Origin: Sphingomonas sp. Leaf22
GTDB lineage: Bacteria; Pseudomonadota; Alphaproteobacteria; Sphingomonadales; Sphingomonadaceae
Direction of reading: 5' to 3'
DNA: 64,000 nucleotides
NCBI RefSeq assembly: GCF_001421715.1
Contig: NZ_LMKP01000041.1
Location: forward strand, 267 to 64,266
The notes under the pieces were generated by a model. The model did not search any database. It saw nothing but the letters and a program-made list of their open reading frames with translations, and was not told the DNA's origin. Of this stretch, positions 1-9,572 are shown piece by piece. Both the position numbers and the translations under genes were made by a program. Numbering within the stretch: position 1 is the stretch's first letter; every line of letters starts with the position of its first letter.

Positions 1-391
1 GGACAACGCATCCTGTCCTCCCCATCCCACATCAAAGGAACACAGAAGAATCCAAAACGCGCCTCGTGTAAACAGTCCCGCCTGCGCGGGGGTACGGCCA
101 GTTTCCGCCGATGATTGCGGATTTCGCAGAGGTCTCACGGATGCCGGGGCCTAGTTGGCAGGTCCTTTCGGCAATGTACGAGCGTTCCCCAACTGGACCC
201 CGGCCTTCGCCGGTGTACGGCTCGATTTGGTTTAGCGCGCGACCGTCGCAGAGGTGTCGCCTTCGCCGGGGTACGGAACCGGGAGTATCGTAGAGTCCTC
301 CCTCCCCCAAGACGGAAATGGCGATCTGCCGCCGATCCTGAAGCGTCACGAACGGTTTCGCTTTCCAGCGCCCTCCCCTACGGTGCGGCCC
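1..391. other. Non-coding leader upstream of nadE with three degenerate repeats
   Basis: No convincing gene is seen before the nadE start. The stretch holds three degenerate copies of a short GC-rich motif that ends in GGGGTACGG or GGTGTACGG, at about 77-98, 198-220 and 258-276. Their cores (a CGCC..GCG..GG palindromic half) resemble the REP-like hairpins that are common between sphingomonad genes. The open frames crossing this stretch have no recognisable protein content and are best read as chance frames in GC-rich DNA. Confidence 0.5.
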
Positions 392-2446
392 ATGACCGCG
401 CACCGCTTCCATTCGATCCACACCCATGGCCTGCTCCGCGTCGGGGCCTGCACTCCGCTGGCGAGCGTGGGCGATCCCGCCGCCAATGGCCGTGCCGCGA
501 TCGCGCTGGCGGAAGAAGGCCACGCGGCGGGGGCCGACCTGCTGGTCTTTCCCGAACTCAATCTTACTTCCTATGCGATCGACGACCTGCATGTGCAGGA
601 CGCGCTGTGCGATGCGACCGAGGCGGCGCTGGCGGCGGTGGTCGCGGCGAGTGTCGACCTGCGCCCGGCGCTGCTGCTCGGCGCGGCGCTGCGACGCAAC
701 GGGCGGCTGTATAATTGCGCGGTGGCGGTGGCGCGCGGACGGGTGCTCGGTGTGGTGCCGAAAACCTATCTGCCCAACTACCGCGAATATTACGAGAAAC
801 GCTGGTTCGCACCCGGTGCCGGGCTGACCGGGCTGACGATGCGCGTCGCCGGACAGGAGGTGCCGTTCGGTACCGACCTGATCTTTGCCGCCGACGACCT
901 GCCCGATTTCATCTTCCATGCCGAGATTTGCGAGGATTTCTGGTCTCCCCTGCCCCCGTCGACGGCGGGCGCGCTGGCCGGGGCGCTGGTGCTGTGCAAC
1001 CTGTCGGCGTCGAACATCGTCATCGGCAAGGCGCGCGACCGCGAGATGCTGTGCGCGTCGCAATCGGCGCGGACCATGTCGGCCTATGTTTATTCGGCGG
1101 CAGGCATGGGCGAAAGTACGACCGACCTGTCATGGGACGGACAGGGCACGATCCACGAACTGGGCGAATTGCTGGTCGCTTCCGACCGGTTCGATCGCTC
1201 GGCGGGCATCGTCTATGCCGATGTCGATCTGGAACAGTTGCGGCTGGAGCGGATGCGGACCGGCACGTTCAACGACTGCGCCACCGCCAGCGGCCATCCC
1301 GAAACCCGGTTTCGCCGGATCGGGTTCGACCATGCGCCGACCCAAGAGGATATCGGGCTGCTGCGCCCGGTGCGCCGCTATCCGTTCGTGCCGAACACCC
1401 CCGAGCGGCTGGACGATGACTGTTACGAAGCGTTCAACATCCAGGTCGAAGGGCTGCGGCAGCGGCTGGTCGCGTCGGGCACCAGGCGGCTGGCGATCGG
1501 CGTATCGGGCGGGCTGGATTCGACCCATGCGTTGATCGTCGCGGCCAAGGCGTTCGACCGGCTGGAGCGGCCGCGCACCGATATTCTGGGCTTCACCATG
1601 CCGGGCTTTGCCACCGGCGAGACGACCAAAAGCAATGCATGGAAGCTGATGCGCGCGCTGGGCATCACCGGCGACGAGATCGACATCCGGCCGGCGGCGC
1701 AGCAGATGCTGGGCGATATGGACCACCCCTTTGCGAAGGGCGAGCCGGTCTATGACGTGACGTTCGAGAATGTGCAGGCGGGCCTGCGCACCGATTACCT
1801 GTTCCGGTTGGCGAACCAGCGCGAGGCGCTGGTGCTGGGGACCGGCGACCTGTCCGAGCTGGCGCTCGGCTGGTGTACCTATGGCGTCGGCGATCATATG
1901 AGCCATTATGGGGTCAATGCCGGCGTTCCGAAGACGCTGATCCAGTACCTCATCCGCTGGGCGATCCGCACCGATCAGTTCGATGCCGATACCGACGCGG
2001 TGCTCGACGCGATCCTGAACACCGAGATTTCGCCCGAGCTGGTGCCGGCGGATTCGTCGGGCAGGATGCAGAGCACCGAAGACCGGGTCGGCCCCTATGC
2101 GCTGAACGATTTCTTCCTGCACCATGTCGTGCGCTTCGGGATGCGGCCGTCGAAGATCGCGTTCCTGTCCTGGCATGCGTGGCGCGATGCGGCGGCGGGG
2201 CGCTGGCCGATCGACTTTCCGGAGGATGCGAAGGGCAGCTACGACCTGCCGACGATCGCGGCGTGGCTGGAGAAGTTCCTGTGGCGGTTCTTCCAGACCA
2301 GCCAGTTCAAGCGGTCGGCGCTGCCCAACGGGCCGAAGGTGTCGGGCGGCGGGGCGCTGTCGCCGCGCGGCGACTGGCGCGCGCCGTCGGATGGCGTCGC
2401 CGGGCCGTGGGTGGCCGAGCTAAAGGCAGGGTTGCCGCCGCTCTAA
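392..2446 (+). CDS. nadE: Glutamine-dependent NAD(+) synthetase
   Basis: This enzyme makes NAD from deamido-NAD, ATP and glutamine in the cytoplasm. The product is 684 residues, the usual length of the two-domain form. The N-terminal carbon-nitrogen hydrolase (glutaminase) domain shows the expected triad: Glu55 in FPELNLTSY, Lys124 in VPKTYLPNY and Cys180 in HAEICEDFW. The C-terminal ammonia-dependent synthetase domain carries the pyrophosphate-binding loop SGGLDS at 372-377. The ATG at 392 is chosen because the residues upstream of it in the same frame look like translated intergenic repeats, while homologous sequence begins at MTAHRFHSIHTHG. The gene is convergent with the MpaB-type gene; the two stop regions overlap by 4 bases. 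Confidence 0.95.
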   Translation: MTAHRFHSIHTHGLLRVGACTPLASVGDPAANGRAAIALAEEGHAAGADLLVFPELNLTSYAIDDLHVQDALCDATEAALAAVVAASVDLRPALLLGAALRRNGRLYNCAVAVARGRVLGVVPKTYLPNYREYYEKRWFAPGAGLTGLTMRVAGQEVPFGTDLIFAADDLPDFIFHAEICEDFWSPLPPSTAGALAGALVLCNLSASNIVIGKARDREMLCASQSARTMSAYVYSAAGMGESTTDLSWDGQGTIHELGELLVASDRFDRSAGIVYADVDLEQLRLERMRTGTFNDCATASGHPETRFRRIGFDHAPTQEDIGLLRPVRRYPFVPNTPERLDDDCYEAFNIQVEGLRQRLVASGTRRLAIGVSGGLDSTHALIVAAKAFDRLERPRTDILGFTMPGFATGETTKSNAWKLMRALGITGDEIDIRPAAQQMLGDMDHPFAKGEPVYDVTFENVQAGLRTDYLFRLANQREALVLGTGDLSELALGWCTYGVGDHMSHYGVNAGVPKTLIQYLIRWAIRTDQFDADTDAVLDAILNTEISPELVPADSSGRMQSTEDRVGPYALNDFFLHHVVRFGMRPSKIAFLSWHAWRDAAAGRWPIDFPEDAKGSYDLPTIAAWLEKFLWRFFQTSQFKRSALPNGPKVSGGGALSPRGDWRAPSDGVAGPWVAELKAGLPPL

Positions 2447-3297
2447 CCCTGCGCCCGCGCCGTCTTCTCCGACGCCGATCCGCCGAGTGCCCAGCGCAGG
2501 ACGCGCGCCATGCCGTGGGCGCCGGTGCGGACGCCAACGCCGTTGCCCTGCAATTCCAGCATCGCGCGCGCCCATGGCGGCAACAGGTCGATCGCCGCCG
2601 CGGTGTTGAGCGCGCCGAACCCCTTCAACAGCGGGTTGGGCAGCGGCTGGTGCAGCAGCGCATCGCGCACCGTGCGCGTCCGGTCGTCGCAGCGCAGTTC
2701 GCGCCGCACCGACAACAGCCATGCATCGACCGCCGCCCGGCTGTCGGGCACGTCGGTTGCGCCCAGCCGTTCGGCCACCACGACATTTTCGGCGAAATAC
2801 CGGTCCTGATCGGCGCGCGACAGCGTCGGATCGCGGTAGCGAAGATAGGCGCGCAGGAACGAGTCGGTCTCGGCGACATGGACCCATGTCAGCAGGTGCG
2901 GATCGTTGGCGTCATAGGGCGTGCCGTCGGGCAGCACGCCGTTGACCCGGTTATGGATCTGCCGGACCCGGCCAATCAGCCGTTCGGCCTCGAGGGTGCT
3001 GCCATAGGTGGTGGCGGCGATGAACTGCGCGGTCCGTTTCAGCCGGCCGAGCATGTCGCGCTGGAAATTGCTGTGATCCCATACGCCTGCCAGCGCACCG
3101 GGATGCAGCATCTGTACCAGCAAGGCCGCGGTGCCGCCGATCATCATCGACGAGAAATCGCCATGGACGCGCCAGCTGACCGATCGCGGCCCGAACAGTC
3201 CGTCGTCGCCCGGCGGCCGGGTCAGATCGATCGCGCCATCGCCCGCGCCGGTCAGCAATCGGACCTGGCGGGCAATGGCTTGGCGGACGGGGTTCAT
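2443..3297 (-). CDS. Oxygenase MpaB family protein (DUF2236)
   Basis: This 284-residue protein resembles the DUF2236/MpaB family, which are heme-dependent oxygenases related to latex-clearing proteins; the substrate here is unknown. Family-like stretches are the N-terminal WRVHGDFSSMMIGGTAALLVQ, the block LHPGALAGVWDHSNFQRD, the LKRTAQFIAATTYGS segment and the WVHVAETDSFL segment around residues 130-140. There is no signal peptide. It is transcribed toward nadE, and its last codons overlap the nadE stop. Family assignment is from sequence patterns only; a physiological role cannot be read from the neighbourhood. Confidence 0.8.
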   Translation of the reverse strand: MNPVRQAIARQVRLLTGAGDGAIDLTRPPGDDGLFGPRSVSWRVHGDFSSMMIGGTAALLVQMLHPGALAGVWDHSNFQRDMLGRLKRTAQFIAATTYGSTLEAERLIGRVRQIHNRVNGVLPDGTPYDANDPHLLTWVHVAETDSFLRAYLRYRDPTLSRADQDRYFAENVVVAERLGATDVPDSRAAVDAWLLSVRRELRCDDRTRTVRDALLHQPLPNPLLKGFGALNTAAAIDLLPPWARAMLELQGNGVGVRTGAHGMARVLRWALGGSASEKTARAQG

Positions 3298-3401
3298 GGG
3301 AGGTGCAACGACCGGGGGTCGGATCGGGGTCCGTCCCGCCGTGGAACCAAAGCAACCGTTCGCGACCTTTACGCAACTCCTCGAACCGGTAGATTCCGTC
3401 C

Positions 3402-5039
3402 ATGCATGCGCCGTCCAGCCCGGAAAAACCGCTCGATCCCGTGCATCGGCAACCGGCGATCGCCGAAGGGGACATGCGCGACCCGGCGAACGGCATTTTT
3501 TTCGCGGCGGTCAAGACCACCCGGATGCCGATGATTGTCACCGATCCGAAGCAGGACGACAACCCGATCATCTTCGCCAACCCCGCCTTCCTGCAAATGA
3601 CCGGTTATACCGCGGACGAGGTGCTGGGCCGCAACTGCCGGTTCCTGCAAGGGCCCGACACCGATGCCGAAACGATCGGCGAGATCGCCGATGCGATCCG
3701 CCGGCGCCGCGAGACATCGGTCGAAATCCTCAATTACAAGAAGAACGGCAGCGCGTTCTGGAACGCGTTGTTCGTGTCGCCGGTGCTGGATGGCGATGGC
3801 GAGCTGCGTTATTATTTCGCCTCGCAGCTCGACGTCACCCGCCGCCGCGATGCCGAGGAAGGGTTGCGACAGGCGCAGAAGCTGGAGGCGGTCGGCCAAT
3901 TGACCGGTGGCATCGCGCATGATTTCAACAATCTGCTGACCGTTATTCAGGGGTTTACCGACGTCGTGCTGACCCAGGTCGAGCGCAGTAACGAGAAGCC
4001 GATCGACCCGGCACGGACCACCCGGTCACTGCGTGCCGTGGTCGAGGCGGCGGAACGGGGTGCCGAACTGACCCGGCAACTGCTCGCCTTCTCGCGCAAG
4101 CAGAAGCTGTCGTGGCGCGTCACCAATATCGACGACCTGATCGCGAACCTGTTGCCGATGCTCAACCGCACGATCCGGTCGACGCCGATCGACATTGAGG
4201 TGAAGCGTTGCGGTAGCGACTGCAATGCCCGGATCGATCCGGTGCAGGCCGAAACCGCGATCCTCAACATCCTGATGAATGCCCGCGACGCCATGCCCGA
4301 TGGCGGCACCGTGACCATCGCCGCCCGACACACCCGGATCGACGGCACCGACCCGCATTTTGCCGATGCGCGGCCCGGCCGGTATATCGGCCTGTCGATC
4401 GCCGATACCGGCTCCGGCATGCCCCCGGAGGTGCTGGCGCGGGCGACCGAGCCGTTCTTCACGACCCGGGATCAGGGCAAGGGCACCGGCCTTGGGCTGT
4501 CGATGGTCTATGGGTTCATGAAACAGTCGAACGGTGCGCTGCGGATCGAATCCGTGGCGGGCAAGGGCACGACCGTCCACCTGCTGTTCCCGGCGGCGAC
4601 CGATGCCGCCGAGCCGATCCGTCGTGGCCGGACGCACGACGAACGCGACTCCCGCGGGGACGAAACGGTGCTGGTGGTCGAGGACCAGCGCGACATCGGC
4701 GATCTGGCCGAATCGATCCTGAACGATTTCGGCTATCGCGTCGTGCGCGCCGGCAACGGTCCCGAAGCGATCGACATTCTGGAACGCGGAACGGCGATCG
4801 ACCTGTTGTTCACCGACCTGATCATGCCGGGCGGCATGAACGGCGTGATGCTGGCGCGTGAGGCGAAACGGCAGCGGCCCGACCTGAAGGTCCTGCTGAC
4901 GACCGGCTATGCGGAGGCATCGATCGAGCGGGTCGATGCGCGTGGCACCGAGTTCGATCTGATCGGCAAACCGTATAAGCGTGCCGATCTGGCCGCCCGC
5001 ATCCGGCAGGTGCTGGACAGCGCGACGGGGGCCGGTTGA
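3402..5039 (+). CDS. LOV-domain hybrid histidine kinase (blue-light sensor)
   Basis: A 545-residue soluble sensor kinase. Residues about 30-150 form a PAS/LOV domain with the photoactive signature GRNCRFLQ: Cys79 would form the flavin-cysteinyl adduct. The flavin-contacting N..F motif, the NGSAFWN block and Gln142 are also present. Next comes a HisKA dimerisation domain with the phosphoacceptor His173 in GGIAHDFNN, an ATPase domain with the N-box [12 protein letters not shown] and the G-boxes ADTGSGMP and GKGTGLGLS, then a receiver domain at about 422-540 with acceptor Asp472 in FTDLIMPGG. It is therefore a hybrid kinase whose output needs either a downstream phosphotransferase or the receiver as a phosphate sink. 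The bacteriophytochrome follows 61 bases downstream on the same strand. Confidence 0.93.
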   Translation: MHAPSSPEKPLDPVHRQPAIAEGDMRDPANGIFFAAVKTTRMPMIVTDPKQDDNPIIFANPAFLQMTGYTADEVLGRNCRFLQGPDTDAETIGEIADAIRRRRETSVEILNYKKNGSAFWNALFVSPVLDGDGELRYYFASQLDVTRRRDAEEGLRQAQKLEAVGQLTGGIAHDFNNLLTVIQGFTDVVLTQVERSNEKPIDPARTTRSLRAVVEAAERGAELTRQLLAFSRKQKLSWRVTNIDDLIANLLPMLNRTIRSTPIDIEVKRCGSDCNARIDPVQAETAILNILMNARDAMPDGGTVTIAARHTRIDGTDPHFADARPGRYIGLSIADTGSGMPPEVLARATEPFFTTRDQGKGTGLGLSMVYGFMKQSNGALRIESVAGKGTTVHLLFPAATDAAEPIRRGRTHDERDSRGDETVLVVEDQRDIGDLAESILNDFGYRVVRAGNGPEAIDILERGTAIDLLFTDLIMPGGMNGVMLAREAKRQRPDLKVLLTTGYAEASIERVDARGTEFDLIGKPYKRADLAARIRQVLDSATGAG

Positions 5040-5100
5040 ACAAAACGCCAAGCCCTTTTACTGCAAGCGTTTCCCGCCGCGATGTTCGCCGCCGGGTCAC

Positions 5101-7299
5101 ATGATGCCCACGAAAGGCCACCCGTTGGCGACGACTGCCGATTTTGATGCGCCCAGGCGGCCCAATGCCCATTCGGTATCGGATCTGGGACCGGACGTGA
5201 CCGCGTGCGATCGCGAGCCGATCCATATTCCCGGCGCGATTCAGCCGCATGGCGTGCTGTTGATCGCCGATGCCGTCGGGAACCGGATCGTCGGCGGCGC
5301 GGGCGACGCCGCTGAACTATTGGGTGACGGATGGCTGGGCGGGCCGATCGGCACGCTGGTGGGTGCCGACGCCCTCACCGTCCTGCGGTCGACCATCGTC
5401 GGCCCGGTATCGCTAGGGACGATCAACGACCGGGCGCTCTCGGTCGTCGCCAGTCGGGCGGGAACATACTGGCTGATTGAGATCGAGCCGACCGCGCCCG
5501 GACGACCGGGGACCGACGATGCGCTGAACTGGATCGAGCATGGCGGCGAGGAGTTTGCCCGCGCCGTCGATCTCGACGATCTGGGTGCGCGCGCCGCCGC
5601 GCTGTTTTCGCGCCTGACCGGGTTCGATCGGGTCATGATCTATCGCTTCCTCGACGATGATTCGGGTAAGGTCGTCGCCGAACGCCACGCCCCTGACATG
5701 GACGGGTTCCTGAACCATCACTTCCCCGCCTCCGACATTCCGCGGCAGGCGCGCGCACTGTATGTCCGCAACCGGGTGCGGGTGATCCCCGATGTCGGCT
5801 ATACCCCCGCGCCGATCGCCGGGATCGACCCGGCGTTGCGTTCGATCGACCTGAGCGATGTCGGCCTGCGCGCGGTATCGCCGATCCATATCCAGTATCT
5901 GCGCAATATGGGCGTCGCGGCGTCGGCATCGGTATCGATCGTCAAGGACGGCATGTTGTGGGGACTGGTCGCCTGCCACCATCGCAGTCCGCGCACTCTG
6001 TCGTCGCTACAGCGCAAGACGTGCGAACTGGTCGCGGCATCGTTCGCGCAGCAGGTGACCGCCAAGGAAGAAGCCGCCGAATATCGCGAACGGCTGCGGC
6101 TGCGCGCGGCCGAGGATGCGCTGGCGCAGCGGCTGGCACAGGACGGCGATCCCGATCAGCTCGCGGCGCTGATCGGTCCCGACCTGCAACGGATGCTGGG
6201 TGCCGACGGCTTCGCCCTGCAACGCGGCGCGGTGTTGCATACGACCGGCCATGTCCCGGCACGCGAGGATATCGACGACCTGTCGCGCTGGATCCGGCGG
6301 CAGGGCACGATCCTGACGCATAGCGCCGCGCTGGAACTGCGCCTGCCCGCCGCCCATGCGTATCGCGATCTGGCCAGCGGCATCCTCGCGATCACGCTGT
6401 CGGCCGACGAGCCGGTCGTGCTGATGTGGTTCCGTGCCGAGACGTTGCAGACGATCCAATGGGCCGGCAACCCGCACAAGGCGGTGAACGACACCCCCGA
6501 CCAGCCGCTCAACCCGCGTTCGTCCTTCGCGGCGTGGAGCGAGGACATCCGCGGGCGCGCGCGGCCATGGACCCCGGCCGAGGTCGAGGCTGGGCACCGG
6601 TTGTCGCGGCTGTTGTTCGACATGCGCCAGCGGCGGCGGATCGGCGAGTTGAACCGCGAATTGTCGCGCGCGGTCACCGACAAGGACGCGCTGCTGGCGC
6701 AGCAGGACACGCTGATCAAGGAAGTGAACCACCGGGTGCAGAACAGCCTGCAGCTGGTGGTCGCATTCCTCGCGATGCAGGCGACCGCGGAAAATGACGA
6801 GACGCTGACCCGCCATCTGGGCGAGGCGCAGCGGCGACTGTCGGCGGTCGCACTGGTCCATCGGCGGCTCTATTCCGACGACGCCGTCACGGTCATCGAC
6901 CTTGGCCGCTATATCGAGGATCTGCTGGCCGAGATGCAGTCGTCGATGGGGGAAGAGTGGACCGGGCGACTGACCATGGACCTGTCGCCGATGCTGATTT
7001 CGGCCGACGCGGCGGTACAGGTCGGGCTGGTGCTGGTCGAACTGGTCATCAATGCCCAGAAATATGCCTATGAAGGCAAGCCCGGGCCGATTTCGGTCTC
7101 GCTGGAGCGGTTCCGCAACCGCTTCCGCCTGACCGTCGCCGATCGTGGGCAGGGCCGGGTCGGCAACCGCACCGGGTTCGGCACGCGGATGCTGACCGCG
7201 ATGGTCAAGCGGCTCGACGGGGTGATCGAGGAGAGCGACAACGCCCCGGGGCTGCGGTTTACCGTGTCGGCCCCGATCGCCGGGCCGGAGGAGGGTTGA
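5101..7299 (+). CDS. Bacteriophytochrome sensor histidine kinase (red/far-red light)
   Basis: This 732-residue protein has the full bacteriophytochrome photosensory core. Cys36, just before DREPIHIPG, is the expected biliverdin-binding cysteine of the N-terminal PAS segment. The GAF domain has the PASDIPRQ motif (Asp212) and the GLVACHH histidines, and the PHY domain has the tongue motif PRSSF. The output is a HisKA_2/HWE-type kinase with phosphoacceptor His544 in EVNHRVQNSLQL and the N-box ELVINAQKYAYEGK; no receiver domain is attached. The ATG at 5101 is used because phytochrome homology starts shortly after; an ATG follows immediately at 5104. No heme oxygenase (bphO) gene is visible in the window, so biliverdin must be made elsewhere. 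Confidence 0.94.
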   Translation: MMPTKGHPLATTADFDAPRRPNAHSVSDLGPDVTACDREPIHIPGAIQPHGVLLIADAVGNRIVGGAGDAAELLGDGWLGGPIGTLVGADALTVLRSTIVGPVSLGTINDRALSVVASRAGTYWLIEIEPTAPGRPGTDDALNWIEHGGEEFARAVDLDDLGARAAALFSRLTGFDRVMIYRFLDDDSGKVVAERHAPDMDGFLNHHFPASDIPRQARALYVRNRVRVIPDVGYTPAPIAGIDPALRSIDLSDVGLRAVSPIHIQYLRNMGVAASASVSIVKDGMLWGLVACHHRSPRTLSSLQRKTCELVAASFAQQVTAKEEAAEYRERLRLRAAEDALAQRLAQDGDPDQLAALIGPDLQRMLGADGFALQRGAVLHTTGHVPAREDIDDLSRWIRRQGTILTHSAALELRLPAAHAYRDLASGILAITLSADEPVVLMWFRAETLQTIQWAGNPHKAVNDTPDQPLNPRSSFAAWSEDIRGRARPWTPAEVEAGHRLSRLLFDMRQRRRIGELNRELSRAVTDKDALLAQQDTLIKEVNHRVQNSLQLVVAFLAMQATAENDETLTRHLGEAQRRLSAVALVHRRLYSDDAVTVIDLGRYIEDLLAEMQSSMGEEWTGRLTMDLSPMLISADAAVQVGLVLVELVINAQKYAYEGKPGPISVSLERFRNRFRLTVADRGQGRVGNRTGFGTRMLTAMVKRLDGVIEESDNAPGLRFTVSAPIAGPEEG

Positions 7300-7378
7300 C
7301 GAACAAACGTCGCTACATGCTGGAGCGAAGCTTTTTGCCGGAGGCGTTGGAGCTAGGCTGCGATCTGCGTCAGGGGTG

Positions 7379-8257
7379 TCAGCCGCCGAAAGGATAGGTC
7401 TTCACAAATGGCGGCAGGGGCATTGAGGTCCGCCCTTGCGACTGCGCCGTCAGCAGGTCGATGATATCTGCGACCAGTTCGCCATTCGGATGATGGTTCG
7501 CCCCTGCCAGTGCGAAAGATGCCCCGCTTTTACGTCTGCGTACCGCCGCATTGTGCAATTCGTTCGCCATCGCTGTCGAAACGACGTCGTCGGCGGTGCC
7601 GTGCAGCAGAAACCACGGTTCATCCAGTGCCGCAACGGCAGCCAGATTATCATAGCGATCCGCAAGGAAGGCACGTGCAATCTTCGGGGCCATCGCCTTC
7701 AGGCGGGTAAAGACGCCGATCGTTATCAAAGCGTCGAGCCGTTGCCGCATCGCCAATCCAAATGCCACCCCACCGCCAAGACTATGGCCGATGACCAAGA
7801 CCGGCCTGCCCTGCGACCGGGCCTTCGCATAGGCATAGAAGGCGTCGGCATCCTGAGCGAGTCCGGCTTCACTGGGCGTTCCGGGGTTACCCGAATATCC
7901 GCGATATTCCGCCGCTATGATACCATAGCCACGGTCCGCCAAGGGTGCGAACCACCGCGTGGTGTCGTCCGCGCCGCTTCCATTTCCATGGAAGATCAGC
8001 ACCAACGGACGATCGCTGCGACCTCGCACTTCGATTCCGGTCAGGTCGGTTCCGTCCGCCGCCTTCACATGTATGGCGTCCGCTTCCGTAGGAAGGTTGG
8101 TCATATCGAGGCGATGCGTCGGTGGACGGTATATCCGGTCGCGAAAGATCTGGGCGGACGCGGAAGAGGCGACGGTGACGCTCAAGATGAACGCGAATAG
8201 AAGAGCTGCTTCAGGGCAATGCAGAGCTTTGGCTCGACCGGAAACAATCGCCATCAC
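7379..8257 (-). CDS. Secreted or lipid-anchored alpha/beta hydrolase
   Basis: A 292-residue protein with an N-terminal hydrophobic segment ending in ASSASAQ, consistent with a Sec signal peptide and export to the periplasm. The mature part has an alpha/beta hydrolase fold: oxyanion region LIFHGNGSG, nucleophile elbow GHSLGGG, a probable acid in LHGTADDVV and a probable catalytic His in GANHHPNG. The sequence resembles the BEM46/YfhR-like serine hydrolases; the substrate is not recognisable. It stands alone, separated from rplS by a bidirectional hairpin. Base composition is slightly lower in GC than its neighbours. Confidence 0.8.
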   Translation of the reverse strand: MMAIVSGRAKALHCPEAALLFAFILSVTVASSASAQIFRDRIYRPPTHRLDMTNLPTEADAIHVKAADGTDLTGIEVRGRSDRPLVLIFHGNGSGADDTTRWFAPLADRGYGIIAAEYRGYSGNPGTPSEAGLAQDADAFYAYAKARSQGRPVLVIGHSLGGGVAFGLAMRQRLDALITIGVFTRLKAMAPKIARAFLADRYDNLAAVAALDEPWFLLHGTADDVVSTAMANELHNAAVRRRKSGASFALAGANHHPNGELVADIIDLLTAQSQGRTSMPLPPFVKTYPFGG

Positions 8258-8324
8258 GCCCCTACTCCATCCGGGAGTTGCCCCCCATACGAAACCTCAC
8301 CGGCCGATCGAGAAGAGCATAGCA

Positions 8325-8373
8325 CCAAAAAGGGCGCGGCGGCCGATGGCCACCGCGCCCTTTCCATAGCGCA
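8325..8373 (-). terminator. Intrinsic terminator downstream of rplS
   Basis: On the minus strand a strong GC hairpin (GGGCGCGGTGGCC pairing with GGCCGCCGCGCCC) is followed by TTTTT. It begins about 15 bases after the rplS stop. A short A-run on the other side could also make it work for plus-strand transcription. Confidence 0.8.
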
Positions 8374-8387
8374 ATGCGGGCAGCCGA

Positions 8388-8777
8388 TTACTCGGCGGCG
8401 GTCGCCTTGACCGGACGCGGATCGCGGCGTTCGGCGATACGCGCCGACTTGCCGGTACGACCGCGCAGATAATAGAGCTTCGCGCGCCGCACGACGCCGC
8501 GACGGACGACGTCGATCGAATCGATGTTCGGCGAATAGAGCGGGAAAACGCGCTCCACGCCTTCACCGAAGCTCATCTTGCGGACGGTGAACGACGAGCC
8601 CATGCCGGCGTTCGACCGGGCGATGCACACGCCTTCGTAATTCTGCACGCGGGTCCGCTCGCCTTCGACGACCTTCACGCCGACCTTGAGGGTGTCACCG
8701 GCACGGAAATCGGGGATCGACTTCGATTCGAGGAACTTGGCGATCTGTTCCGCTTCGAGCGTCTGGAGGAGGTTCAT
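8388..8777 (-). CDS. rplS: 50S ribosomal protein L19
   Basis: Ribosomal protein L19 lies at the 30S-50S interface. The 129-residue product shows the family core: the [16 protein letters not shown] segment, the VQNYEGVCI strand, [22 protein letters not shown] and RRAKLYYLR. The start at 8777 overlaps the trmD stop as ATGA, which implies translational coupling. It is the last gene of the trmD-rplS unit and is followed by a clear intrinsic terminator. Confidence 0.97.
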   Translation of the reverse strand: MNLLQTLEAEQIAKFLESKSIPDFRAGDTLKVGVKVVEGERTRVQNYEGVCIARSNAGMGSSFTVRKMSFGEGVERVFPLYSPNIDSIDVVRRGVVRRAKLYYLRGRTGKSARIAERRDPRPVKATAAE

Positions 8778-9511
8778 GTCTTGTGACCTTCGTCTTGCTT
8801 GTGCGCGCCAGAGGGCGACTGAACCCGAGCGTCGACGTGACGCTCCCACAGGTCCGGCCGCCATAGCCGTGTATCGGATTCCGACCGTGACTTGCGCCAC
8901 GCGGCGATCCGCGCATGATCCCCCGATCGCAACACTTCGGGAATCACGCGCCCTTCCCATTCATAGGGCCGGGTATATTGAGGATATTCGAGAAGGCCGC
9001 TTTCGAAGCTCTCCTCGATACCACTCGAAGCCGCGCCCATTACGCCGGGAAGCAGCCGAACGCAAGCGTCGAGCAGCACCAGCGCCCCCATTTCGCCGCC
9101 CGACAGCACATAGTCGCCGATCGCGACGGGTTCGATCGCGCGCGCCTCGAACAGGCGTTCGTCGAACCCCTCGAACCGGCCGCACAGCACGATGGCACCC
9201 GGCCCCGCCGCCAGCGCGCGCACCCGCCGCTGGGTCAGGGGTCGGCCGCGTGGCGTCATGGCGAGGACCGGGCGGCCGTCGGTCACGCTGTCCAGCGCGG
9301 CGGCCAGCACATCGGCGCGCAGCACCATCCCCGCCCCGCCCCCCGCCGGCGTATCGTCCACCGAGCGATGCCGGTCGGTCGCGAAGTCGCGAATCTGCAC
9401 CGCGTCCAGCGACCAGCGTTCCTCGCGCAATGCCCGCCCGGCCAGCGACAAGCCGAGCGGCCCCGGAAACATTTCGGGATAGAGGGTCAGCACGGTCGCG
9501 GCAAAGGTCAT
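8774..9511 (-). CDS. trmD: tRNA (guanine-N1)-methyltransferase TrmD
   Basis: TrmD methylates G37 of tRNAs using S-adenosylmethionine and so protects the reading frame. The 245-residue product starts at [17 protein letters not shown], and the SPOUT knot region is visible as [13 protein letters not shown] followed by [10 protein letters not shown]. The upstream in-frame codons have no family similarity, so the ATG at 9511 is preferred. In most bacteria it follows rimM directly; here three opposite-strand genes lie between them. Confidence 0.96.
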   Translation of the reverse strand: MTFAATVLTLYPEMFPGPLGLSLAGRALREERWSLDAVQIRDFATDRHRSVDDTPAGGGAGMVLRADVLAAALDSVTDGRPVLAMTPRGRPLTQRRVRALAAGPGAIVLCGRFEGFDERLFEARAIEPVAIGDYVLSGGEMGALVLLDACVRLLPGVMGAASSGIEESFESGLLEYPQYTRPYEWEGRVIPEVLRSGDHARIAAWRKSRSESDTRLWRPDLWERHVDARVQSPSGAHKQDEGHKT

Positions 9512-9572
9512 GGGCACAGCCTGTGCCCGCAAGTCGCGGGGAACGAAACCCCATCCGCTTCATTTGCGCCCC

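Noticed and set aside
32..1063. Long minus-strand frame over the nadE region
   Set aside because: It overlaps a strongly supported enzyme gene, its product is Arg/Gln/His-rich low-complexity sequence with no family signal, and it is typical of antisense frames in GC-rich genes.
1873..3534. 553-residue plus-strand frame over nadE and the MpaB gene
   Set aside because: It crosses two real genes on both strands and yields Arg/Gln-rich sequence without domain signals.
7312..7400. Short 26-codon frame between the phytochrome gene and the hydrolase gene
   Set aside because: No ribosome binding site and no hydrophobic or other feature; too short to support.
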